From the NCBI GenBank assembly GCA_964467455.1, contig CAYXQJ010000034.1, positions 1 to 32,855 of the forward strand: a stretch of DNA of 32,855 bases. Reading direction: 5' to 3'. The notes under the pieces were generated by a model, which made no database searches, was not told the origin of the DNA, and saw only the letters and a list, made by a program, of their open reading frames with translations. Source of the stretch: OLB6 sp964467455. Lineage in GTDB: Bacteria > Bacteroidota > Ignavibacteria > Kapaibacteriales > Kapaibacteriaceae. How positions within the stretch are numbered: position 1 is the stretch's first letter; each line of letters starts with the position of its first letter. Positions 7,431 through 15,008 of the stretch are shown here, one piece after another. A program made the translations under genes and the position numbers.

Positions 7431-8850
7431 GACCGGTCAGAAGATTCGGCAGGAAGCCAAGAAGGACAACGGCGACCGTGCAGACGGCCAGCGAGATACC
7501 GGCAAGGCCTGCCGGTGCTTCGTAGCCATCGTGTTGAGGATCGTTGAAGTACATCTTCACGACGAGGCCAAGGTAGAACCACACCGAGATGACGGACGAC
7601 ACAACGGCGACGATGGTCAGCCATGTGAATCCGCTTTCGACGGCCGAGTAGAACAACATGTACTTACCGAAGAATCCCGCGAACGGCGGAATGCCGGCCA
7701 AAGAGAACATGAAGACGGCCATCACGCCGGCCAAGATCGGATGTTTCTTGGACAGGCCGGCCCAGTCGTTGAGTTCAAGAGAAGCATCTTCATCGCGCTC
7801 GATGAGGCCAACGATGACGAAGGCACCAAGCTGCATGAAGGTATAGGCCGTGACGTAGAAGACGATGGCCGAATGTCCGTACGACGTGCCGGAGACGATA
7901 CCCATGAGCAGGTATCCGGCGTGGGCGACGGAGGAGTAGGCCAGCATACGCTTGACGTTCGTCTGTGCTACGGCGGTGATGTTGCCGACCAGCATGGTGA
8001 TCGCCGCGATCACGGCCATCATCATCTGCATCGAACCGGTCATCTGCGTCGTACCCATCATCGGCATCAGAGCCGAGAAGACAGGGATGAAGGCGCTAAA
8101 GGCGGCGGCCTTACCGGCCGTGCTCATAAAGGCCGTCACCACTGTCGGTGCACCTTCATAGACGTCCGGTGCCCACTGATGGAACGGGAAGGCGGCGATC
8201 TTGAAGCTCAAGCCCACCGTCAGCAACACCGCACCAATGGCCAACAAGCTCGGATAGGTCGACGTGCCCTTGGCGACCACGCTGAGGATCTCTGCATACT
8301 GCAGCGAACCGGTGGCGCCATAGATCAACGACATGCCGTAGACGAGGAAGCCGGAAGCGAAGGAACCAAGAAGGAAGTACTTCATGCCCGACTCGATGCT
8401 GCGAATGCGCGTGCGCAGGAAGCCGGCCATGACGTAGAAGGAGATCGACATGAGTTCGATGCCGACGAAGAGCACGACGAGGTTCGTCGAATGCGCCATC
8501 AACATCATCCCCGCAACCGCACTGACCAGCATCGTGTAAAACTCATCGATACCGGCTTCGCGCTGTTCGAGGTAGTTCCGGGCTGCCAACATCGTCAGCA
8601 CGCCGGCACCGCAGAACAGAATATCAAAGTAAGCGGCCGTGCCACCCAAGGTGATCATGCCGTTGAACGTAGATCCGCGATGACCGAAGGTCACGGCAGC
8701 CACAACGGCCGTTAGGACCAACGTTCCGAGATAATAACCGTAAACGAGTTTCGAGTCGCCTTTGACAAAGGCCTGGATCACGATACCGATGGCGCCGAGG
8801 GCAAGCCAGATCGTGACCAGCGGAAGTGAGCCAAAGAGATCAATCTGCAT
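7414..8850 (-). CDS. nuoN: NADH-quinone oxidoreductase subunit N (complex I)
   Basis: 478 aa, the usual length for NuoN, with about 14 hydrophobic segments. It is one of the three antiporter-like proton-pumping membrane subunits of respiratory complex I. The expected charged residues are present: E132 in FVGIELMSISFYVMAGF, K157 in SGMKYFLLGSFASG, K217 in LSFKIAAFPFHQWAPDVYEGAP with H224, and K247 in STAGKAAAF. They occur at nearly the E. coli positions. The start is ATG 8850, overlapping the nuoM stop by 11 bp. The 3' end overlaps the start of a secreted-protein gene by 17 bp, so nuoN is probably co-translated with it. Confidence 0.97.
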   Translation of the reverse strand: MQIDLFGSLPLVTIWLALGAIGIVIQAFVKGDSKLVYGYYLGTLVLTAVVAAVTFGHRGSTFNGMITLGGTAAYFDILFCGAGVLTMLAARNYLEQREAGIDEFYTMLVSAVAGMMLMAHSTNLVVLFVGIELMSISFYVMAGFLRTRIRSIESGMKYFLLGSFASGFLVYGMSLIYGATGSLQYAEILSVVAKGTSTYPSLLAIGAVLLTVGLSFKIAAFPFHQWAPDVYEGAPTVVTAFMSTAGKAAAFSAFIPVFSALMPMMGTTQMTGSMQMMMAVIAAITMLVGNITAVAQTNVKRMLAYSSVAHAGYLLMGIVSGTSYGHSAIVFYVTAYTFMQLGAFVIVGLIERDEDASLELNDWAGLSKKHPILAGVMAVFMFSLAGIPPFAGFFGKYMLFYSAVESGFTWLTIVAVVSSVISVWFYLGLVVKMYFNDPQHDGYEAPAGLAGISLAVCTVAVVLLGFLPNLLTGLVGTW

Positions 8851-10372
8851 GTGTACCGTCCGTTCCCCACATGTAATGTTCTACCTGTCCTACCACGTGG
8901 CGCACACTTTGTTCCGAATAATCCATGAACGTCTTCGGAGCTACGCCAAGCCACACCATCAAGATCACCAGCGGCACGAGCTGCCAATATTCCATCCTCG
9001 ACATATCGCGCAGATGATGATTCTCGGGATTCTCATTCTTGCCGAACATCACGCGCTGGAACATCCACAGCAAATAGACCGCTGCGAAGATCACGCCGCT
9101 TGAGCTCACAATGGCATAGGTCCAATCATTGAGGAAGGGGCTGCGGAATGCCCCCAATAACGTCAGGTACTCACCGATGAAGCCGTTGAGGCCGGGCAGG
9201 CCGACCGAGGCGAACATGGAGATGGCAAAGAGGACGGCGAACTTCGGCATCACATTCGTCACGCCGCCGTAGTCGCTGATCTCGCGCGTATGCCGGCGCT
9301 CATACAACATGCCGACACACAAGAACAACGCGCCGGTGGAGAGGCCGTGGTTGACCATCTGGATCACGGCACCCTGCACACCTTCCACCGTCAGGGAGAA
9401 GATACCGAGCACCACAAAGCCAAGGTGGCTCACCGAGGAATAGGCCACAAGTTTCTTGATATCGGTCTGCACCATTGCCACGAGGGCGCCATAGATGATG
9501 CCGATCACGGCAAACACGCTGATCACTCCGGCAAGCTGTGCCGACGTCTGCGGGAAGAGTTCCAGGTTAAAGCGGATCAGACCGTACGTCCCCATCTTCA
9601 GCAACACCCCGGCCAGGATCACCGAGCCGGCCGTAGGCGCCTGCACGTGAGCATCGGGAAGCCACGTATGCAGCGGGAACAACGGTACCTTGATGAAGAA
9701 GCTCAGAGCGAAGGCCAGGAAGAGCCAGAACTGCACGTCGAGCGGGATGGCTGGCCCGACCATACGTAGCTTCATCAGGTCGGTCGTAAAACCAATACCT
9801 TGGGCTTTCGCCGCAAAGCTCAGCCACAGAATGGCCACCAGCATCAACAGCGAGCCGGCGAGCGTGTAGAGGAAGAACTTCACCGCCGCATAGACGCGGT
9901 CCTTGCCGCCCCAGATACCGATGATGAAGTACATCGGGATCAGGATCAGCTCCCAGAACACGTAGAACAGGAAGGTATCGAGCGCCATGAAGACGCCGGT
10001 CATTCCGAACTGCAGCAACAGCAACAAGGCGTAATATTCTTTTTCCATCTTGTGGATGGAGTTGAACGACGCCAGGATCGACACCGGCATGATGAGTGTG
10101 GTCAGCAAGACCAGCAACAGCGACGTCCCGTCCAATCCCAGGCGGAACCCCGCATCGATCTGCGAGATCCACGGCACGTTGACCATGAACTGCATGGCCG
10201 ATGACGAGGCATCAAAGGCCGGGATCAGGAACAATGACCCCAAAAAGGTCAGCACGGCCACCGTGATGGTCAGACCTTTGATGGCTTTCACCTGATCCCG
10301 CTGGATCAGACTAACGGCCGCCGCACCGGCAAGCGGTGCGAACAGAGTACACAACAGTGCAGCTACGCCCAT
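8840..10372 (-). CDS. nuoM: NADH-quinone oxidoreductase subunit M (complex I)
   Basis: 510 aa, normal for NuoM, with about 14 membrane segments. It is a proton-pumping antiporter-like subunit of complex I in the inner membrane. Signature residues: E141 in VFWELILIPMYFIIGIWGG, K228 in FFIKVPLFPLHTWLPDAHVQAPTAGS, K259 in LLKMGTYGLIRF and the YSSVSHLGFVVLG segment. The start is ATG 10372. The usual upstream partner nuoL is absent from this window: upstream lies a minisatellite spacer and a divergent kinase gene, so either the nuo cluster is split or this is its 3' end after a rearrangement. No Shine-Dalgarno is obvious. Confidence 0.97.
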   Translation of the reverse strand: MGVAALLCTLFAPLAGAAAVSLIQRDQVKAIKGLTITVAVLTFLGSLFLIPAFDASSSAMQFMVNVPWISQIDAGFRLGLDGTSLLLVLLTTLIMPVSILASFNSIHKMEKEYYALLLLLQFGMTGVFMALDTFLFYVFWELILIPMYFIIGIWGGKDRVYAAVKFFLYTLAGSLLMLVAILWLSFAAKAQGIGFTTDLMKLRMVGPAIPLDVQFWLFLAFALSFFIKVPLFPLHTWLPDAHVQAPTAGSVILAGVLLKMGTYGLIRFNLELFPQTSAQLAGVISVFAVIGIIYGALVAMVQTDIKKLVAYSSVSHLGFVVLGIFSLTVEGVQGAVIQMVNHGLSTGALFLCVGMLYERRHTREISDYGGVTNVMPKFAVLFAISMFASVGLPGLNGFIGEYLTLLGAFRSPFLNDWTYAIVSSSGVIFAAVYLLWMFQRVMFGKNENPENHHLRDMSRMEYWQLVPLVILMVWLGVAPKTFMDYSEQSVRHVVGQVEHYMWGTDGTHAD

Positions 10373-10420
10373 ACGTATAGAAACGGATCGGTGTGATAAT
10401 CCTGCAATATAGCATCGAAG

Positions 10421-10525
10421 ACCGCGACTTCGAGGACCGCGACTTCCAAGACCGCGACTTCCAGGACCGCGACTTCCAAGACCGCGACTTCTAAGACCGC
10501 GACTTCCGGGTCCGCGACAACTGGC
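10421..10525. repeat. 15-bp intergenic tandem array (ACCGCGACTTCCAAG type)
   Basis: Seven consecutive 15-bp units, imperfect only at the last five positions, lie 49 bp upstream of the nuoM start. They belong to the same family as the coding array at 4935-5021. Any nuoM promoter must be in or beyond this block or in the 49 bp left. Confidence 0.92.
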
Positions 10526-10530
10526 ATCGG

Positions 10531-10686
10531 GACGACGAAGTCAGACAGCGTAGCTGGACAACGAAGTTCGACAACGAAGTTCGACAACGAAGTTCGACAA
10601 CGAAGTTTGACAACGAAGTTGGACAGCGTAGCTAGACAACGAAGTTCGACAACGCAGTTGAACAACGCAGTTAGACGACGTAGTCA
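10531..10686. repeat. 13-bp intergenic tandem array (GACAACGAAGTTC type)
   Basis: Twelve contiguous 13-bp units start at 10531. Five central copies are nearly identical and the outer ones are degenerate (GACAGCGTAGCTG, GACGACGTAGTCA). The array ends 16 bp before the GTG start of the sensor kinase. With the 15-bp array it occupies almost the whole 330-bp divergent spacer; I see no other feature there. Confidence 0.92.
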
Positions 10687-10702
10687 GTAGATTTGCCTGA
10701 CT

Positions 10703-12733
10703 GTGGACTATGCCCAACTCAAATCGCAACTGCGCCAGGCGCTGGTGACCGACCCGAAGCCGGAGACGACGGCGGCGGCACGGAAGGAAGCCGAGCGGGC
10801 GGCAGAGGAAGCGCCGCGGCGCGAGGACCGGGCGGCGTTCTGCTGGATCCTGGCTCAACACTGCGCTAACCATGCGGAGTTCGAGGCGTCGGAGAAGTGG
10901 ATCGACGAGGCCCGACGGCTAAGTGCCGGCATTCCGCTCTTGGAGGCGAACACGGCCTACATCTATGCGACGATGCTGAACCGGCAGCGGAAGGCCGTAG
11001 AGGCGATCGATGTGCTCGCCCCCTTCATGCAGTTAGATCTTAGGGAACAGGATGTGTCGCTGGCGGCAAGGATGTACACGCTCATGGCCGGCTTGTATGA
11101 TTCCGTGGGAGATGTCGACCTCGCAGAACAGACATTCCAGATGGCCCTTGATCTTCGTGAGCAACAGGGTGACCAGCACGGTCTGGCTGTTGTCAGTTAC
11201 AACTATGCCGAATTCTGCGCTCGTCAAGATGATGAAGGCCGGGCACTGGAGCATTTTGTACGGGCCTATGAGATCGAGCGGGAACTTGGCCACGATGGCT
11301 CGCTGGCACAGTCGGCAGTGCAGATCGCCCTCCTGTTTGCAAAACAGGGTCTGCGCGAGGATGCGCTGAGGTATTACCAAGAGTCGGTAGAAGCTTCCCT
11401 GCGAAGTGGTGTGCCGATCGTGATCGCCTTCGTCAAAGCCAACGGGGCGTCGATCTTTGAGCGTTTGAATGATGAGACCGCACGTCTGACCTCGCTCCTC
11501 GATGCCAAGACCTATCTCGACCGCTATCCGTTTGACAATATCCGCGGCGAAGTCCTGGGTAATCTTGGCTCGATGTATGTAAAAAGGGGCGAGCATGAAC
11601 GTGCTGAACCGCTACTTAAGCGCGCCCTAACGATCAGCGAAGAACAGAACCATCCGTATGCGATCGGACACTGGCTATGTGTGTATGGTGAGATGCTGAA
11701 CGCACAACACCGACATGAAGAAGCGGTACCGGTGCTGGAACATGCGGTAAAGGTGTCTTCGAGCGTCAAGTCTCATGTGAACTCGCTGCGCGCGTTCTCG
11801 GAGCTCGCAAAAGCCCATGCAGCACTGGGACAGTCATCGGAATCGGCACGCATGTTATCGGAATGGGCATCCACATATATCGAAGAACACAATGCCGACG
11901 TAGAACAACGGTTGCGCACCGTGCAGCGGAAACGCGAACGCGAACGCAAGGCGCAAGAAGCGGAGATCTACCGCCTCAAGAACGTAGAACTCTCTGCAGC
12001 GATGACAAAGCTCGAAGATCTGAACACCGAACTACGCGAGATCGCTGTTGAGAAAGATGAGTTCATGGCCATCGCAGCGCATGACCTTCGTAATCCTCTC
12101 GCCGATATGCGCGGCATGCTCCTGACGATGATCTCTCATTTCGACGTCCTCGGCAAGGAAGATGTGCTCGATATCTGTAAGGAGTTGCTTGCCACCACCA
12201 CACGCATGAGCGCGACGGTCCATGCCTTCCTTGAGATCAGCCGCACGGATCGTCGTTCTTCAGGTGTTGCGACCGAGCGCTTGGACCTAGTGCACCTTGC
12301 TCACCGTGCCGTGGAGCGACATAGCTCGCGTGCCGAAGGCAAGCGCATGAAGCTTCATGTCGACGCATCGGAAAGTTCCCTCTTCGCCACCGGCGATGCT
12401 TCGATCGTTGAGGCCGTGCTGGATAATCTGCTCTCCAATGCTATCAAGTATGCACCGGCGGACACCAACATCGTGATCGGAGTAAAGACGGTCAATGGTG
12501 AACCGATGATCTGCGTCTGTGACGAAGGCCCGGGGGTTCCAAAATCAGAACAACCGAAACTTTTCACGAAGTACGCTCGCCTCGCCCTGAGCGAAGGCAA
12601 AGAAGATTCCCTCGGCTTGGGCCTCTACCTGGCCAAGCGCATGGCCGAACGCATGAATGCCCGCCTCGTCTACGAAGACCGTCCGGAAGGGGGCGCATGT
12701 TTTGCCATCTATATACAGCAAACCCCGGCCTAA
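10703..12733 (+). CDS. Cytoplasmic TPR-containing sensor histidine kinase
   Basis: 676 aa from GTG 10703; an in-frame TAG at 10688 rules out much extension, and no Shine-Dalgarno is visible. Residues ~30-390 are TPR-type helical hairpins (AYIYATMLNRQRKAVEAIDVL, MYTLMAGLYDSVGDVDLAEQTF, EVLGNLGSMYVKRGEHERAEPLLKRAL and others, never more than loosely spaced). A coiled coil follows at ~393-445. The HisKA H-box is FMAIAAHDLRNPL with phospho-acceptor H460. The HATPase domain has an N box (N575, N579), a G1 box DEGPGVP (607-613) and a G2 box GLGLYLAKRM (from G638). There is no signal peptide or membrane helix, so it probably senses a cytoplasmic or protein-borne signal through the TPRs. No response regulator is next to it. 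Confidence 0.93.
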   Translation: MDYAQLKSQLRQALVTDPKPETTAAARKEAERAAEEAPRREDRAAFCWILAQHCANHAEFEASEKWIDEARRLSAGIPLLEANTAYIYATMLNRQRKAVEAIDVLAPFMQLDLREQDVSLAARMYTLMAGLYDSVGDVDLAEQTFQMALDLREQQGDQHGLAVVSYNYAEFCARQDDEGRALEHFVRAYEIERELGHDGSLAQSAVQIALLFAKQGLREDALRYYQESVEASLRSGVPIVIAFVKANGASIFERLNDETARLTSLLDAKTYLDRYPFDNIRGEVLGNLGSMYVKRGEHERAEPLLKRALTISEEQNHPYAIGHWLCVYGEMLNAQHRHEEAVPVLEHAVKVSSSVKSHVNSLRAFSELAKAHAALGQSSESARMLSEWASTYIEEHNADVEQRLRTVQRKRERERKAQEAEIYRLKNVELSAAMTKLEDLNTELREIAVEKDEFMAIAAHDLRNPLADMRGMLLTMISHFDVLGKEDVLDICKELLATTTRMSATVHAFLEISRTDRRSSGVATERLDLVHLAHRAVERHSSRAEGKRMKLHVDASESSLFATGDASIVEAVLDNLLSNAIKYAPADTNIVIGVKTVNGEPMICVCDEGPGVPKSEQPKLFTKYARLALSEGKEDSLGLGLYLAKRMAERMNARLVYEDRPEGGACFAIYIQQTPA

Positions 12734-12742
12734 GCCAGGGTT
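12721..12742. terminator. Possible hairpin terminator between convergent genes
   Basis: The hairpin AACCC-c-GGC / GCC-a-GGGTT overlaps the stop codon of the histidine kinase. It lies between this gene and the convergent 3' end of the surface-protein operon. There is no T-run on either strand, so termination is only a suggestion. Confidence 0.35.
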
Positions 12743-12794
12743 CACTGTGACCTCAATTCGCACTAGTGGTAAAAGCCAATGCGAGTTTCGTTGA

Positions 12795-13604
12795 CTAATC
12801 AATACCGCCGCGCCACATGACGCCGAGGCGGACGCTGACGGAGTTCCAGGATGTCGGGTCACTCACGGTCGGCGTTGCTCCTTGCAAAACTACATACGGT
12901 GTGATCAATTGTCCACGGTAGCCGAACATCCCGGCTTGAAAGTCGTGACCGAAGCCAATTTGCAGCCCGAGACGCGGTGAAAAGGATGGCGCTGTGTTGA
13001 ACTTGATACTGGTCTGCGGCGCTCCGGGTATATCGTTTGGTGCCTCTCCTTCCCACACTTCATGTTGCCAGACGTACGAGTCGAGTACTGAGACCGGAAG
13101 ATCAAACCTCAGCCCAACAATACCGAATGCACCCGTAGCACCAACTTGCACCTTGGTGCCTACGACATTGGACATGTATAGAACTGTGTTCTGTGCTTCA
13201 AAAACAGCGTTCTGTGCATAGATCCCATTACTGATCGGTTCTTGTGTCTCTGCCTTCATCCACTGCAGTTCGAGTCCCAGACTATAGACAAAACCGATCT
13301 GTGAGAAGATTGGGCGATATTCAACAATAGACATGACCGATACATTGTACCCCATGCCACCCTGGGGTGTTACCGTGATCGGAGGTCGTCCAGGAGATGT
13401 ACCGCCCACGATATCAAGAGACAATGTGCCGAAGCCGTACGCATATCCCGCCGTCGCACCGAATCCCAGCCACCACTCATGCTTGCGTTCGAGTGTGTCT
13501 TGAGGCAACAACTGCAGTACCTCGTCTTGTCCGCTCTGCATGATCTGCGAATGACCTACAACCTGACACAGAGCCAACGTTATGATAATGATGACGGCTC
13601 TCAT
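12795..13604 (-). CDS. Predicted outer-membrane beta-barrel protein, last gene of the surface operon
   Basis: 269 aa with a signal peptide (MRAVIIIITLALCQVVGHSQ). The mature part contains amphipathic beta strands with Gly and aromatic girdle residues (WWLGFGATAGYAYGFGTLSLDI, IGFVYSLGLELQW, LGLQIGFGHDF) and ends in a strand (SVSVRLGVMWRGGID). This fits a small outer-membrane barrel of the Bacteroidota 'outer membrane beta-barrel' type. ATG 13604 overlaps the stop of the upstream gene (ATGA), so it is probably translationally coupled. As the last member of a ten-gene secreted-protein operon it could be the membrane anchor or export partner for the fibres. That role is inferred from position only, and I found no PorP/SprF signature. 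Confidence 0.75.
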   Translation of the reverse strand: MRAVIIIITLALCQVVGHSQIMQSGQDEVLQLLPQDTLERKHEWWLGFGATAGYAYGFGTLSLDIVGGTSPGRPPITVTPQGGMGYNVSVMSIVEYRPIFSQIGFVYSLGLELQWMKAETQEPISNGIYAQNAVFEAQNTVLYMSNVVGTKVQVGATGAFGIVGLRFDLPVSVLDSYVWQHEVWEGEAPNDIPGAPQTSIKFNTAPSFSPRLGLQIGFGHDFQAGMFGYRGQLITPYVVLQGATPTVSDPTSWNSVSVRLGVMWRGGID

Positions 13605-14938
13605 CGTAGTAGCTGCGCCTTCAAGATCACTCTGCTCATGGCCTCAATGGATGTATCATCCACCGGCGTCGCTACAAGCACGATGTTATATAAACCTTGC
13701 GAAGCTAGATCAGGCGCTCTGAACACGATCCGATAATCAATGCCGATCGTATACAGAACGTCACGGATCTCAACTCCCTCTGAATTGAGCAGATACGAAA
13801 TGTGCCTGCCACCCAGGTCGTAGACAGACGCTGTGAGTCGGAGACGATCGTCGACATTGAAGCGGACGGTGGTCTGATCTTTGAACGGATTCTCAAGCAG
13901 GCGTGCGTTCGAGACGATAGCATTGGGGATGCGTATGAAGATCGTATCAATGACTTCGTTCGAATCTCCATAAAAGGGCAAGCGCTTTCCTATGAGTCGA
14001 TAGGCATATACTTCGCGCCGATATTCGACATCATCGAAGAAGAACTCATGTGTCTGCGGTGCTAAACAGAGACATGAAAGAAGACGAGGTTCATTGAGGT
14101 AGGTCAGTTGTGGCCTGCCACCAAACGTTAGCTGACTTGCATCCAATGGGTTGACCAACGCTCTTTCAATGATGAATCCCTCATAACAATGTTCATCACT
14201 CACACTAAATCCAAGGCGTACTTCTAGGTCGCCGATGTACTCACCATAGAAATTGAACTTCGCGTCGCAGATGTCTGGTGGTGGTGCTTGTTCATCAAAC
14301 TCGATCGCCAACGGCGGATTGTCGTGTTTGGCAAACCAGACATTTCTATTCGACCCGGTTCCCGTGACTGAATCATGATCGATCTTGAACGCACATGCTT
14401 GGTAGTAGTCCGTCGGCGTCGCATAGGCCAAGATCTCCGGCACATAACTATTGTCGTTTGACGACACTACGAATCGTCCCAACCGAATGGTATCGGCCGG
14501 CGACATAGCATGAGCAACATCAACACTGTCCGGACCGACGATGTTCACCACGATATCGCCGTTAACAAGAGCGAAGTCAACATGATATCCGCTCATGGAG
14601 GGGGCGTTGTAGTTCACCAAATTCAGATCGGATGAATCCGGTTCGAATGTCACGGTATGGATCGCAGGATTGAAACCACCCGTTGGTGCGAGGTCCACCG
14701 ACTGAATGCGAAGAGTTGTGTTTGCAAAGTACTCCCACCTCGGCGTCAACCGCCGCAAGATGAGATCAAAGCTCATGTGATCATATCGTGGATCTAATGC
14801 CGGCGCTAATATGGCGCGGACGTCAGGAGTTTGAGATGAAAGGCGAAATGGGGAAATGGCAAAGAGAGAGAGAAGCACAATTAAGAGGTACTCCCACGCT
14901 TTCCCTCTCACCTTCGTGAGAGGGATGCCGCAGCGCAT
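13601..14938 (-). CDS. Secreted protein with T9SS-like C-terminal domain; N-terminus encoded by a dispersed repeat
   Basis: 445 aa from ATG 14938. A TTG start at 15019, giving 472 aa and an 11-bp overlap with the upstream gene, is possible, but the extra 27 residues lie in repeat DNA. The signal peptide is a basic segment plus YLLIVLLSLFAISPF, and the basic segment (GIPLTKVRGK) is translated from the hairpin of the dispersed element. The body is beta-rich, with Cys-containing segments of unknown fold. The last ~100 residues (LLENPFKDQTTVRFNV .. ASVYDLGGRHISYLL .. ASQGLYNIVLVATP) resemble a T9SS type A CTD. It is cotranscribed with, and overlaps, the 269-aa barrel gene. Function unknown. Confidence 0.75.
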   Translation of the reverse strand: MRCGIPLTKVRGKAWEYLLIVLLSLFAISPFRLSSQTPDVRAILAPALDPRYDHMSFDLILRRLTPRWEYFANTTLRIQSVDLAPTGGFNPAIHTVTFEPDSSDLNLVNYNAPSMSGYHVDFALVNGDIVVNIVGPDSVDVAHAMSPADTIRLGRFVVSSNDNSYVPEILAYATPTDYYQACAFKIDHDSVTGTGSNRNVWFAKHDNPPLAIEFDEQAPPPDICDAKFNFYGEYIGDLEVRLGFSVSDEHCYEGFIIERALVNPLDASQLTFGGRPQLTYLNEPRLLSCLCLAPQTHEFFFDDVEYRREVYAYRLIGKRLPFYGDSNEVIDTIFIRIPNAIVSNARLLENPFKDQTTVRFNVDDRLRLTASVYDLGGRHISYLLNSEGVEIRDVLYTIGIDYRIVFRAPDLASQGLYNIVLVATPVDDTSIEAMSRVILKAQLLR

Positions 14939-15005
14939 CAATCTTTCCCGAAGGGTCTCCTTCAGGCCCCCTGTAGGTCGCCGTACGGTATGAGGTCGCT
15001 GTGAG
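14903..15005. repeat. Dispersed composite element copy at a gene start
   Basis: The perfect hairpin CCCTCTCAC..GTGAGAGGG (14903-14924) is followed by ATGCCG.AGCGCATCAA, a TTCCCGAAGGGTC linker and degenerate 11-bp units (GGTCTCCTTCA, AGGTCGCCGTA). The order and orientation match the copies at 31599-31805. It sits between the stop of the 703-aa gene and the signal-peptide coding sequence of the next gene. Confidence 0.85.
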
Positions 15006-15008
15006 GTT

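Noticed and set aside
7411..8715. A 434-codon plus-strand open frame opposite nuoN
   Set aside because: His/Asp/Glu/Arg-rich shadow of the nuoN coding strand, typical of antisense frames in G+C-rich genes; nuoN is unmistakable.
10363..10873. Minus-strand frames with 'SNFVVELRC'-type peptide repeats in the divergent spacer
   Set aside because: They translate the 13-bp and 15-bp arrays; a 13-bp unit cycles through frames and the peptides have no signal or homology.
12795..13604. PorP/SprF-family T9SS barrel assignment for the 269-aa protein
   Set aside because: The N-terminal NPAxAG-type motif of that family is not visible; only a general outer-membrane barrel pattern can be supported.
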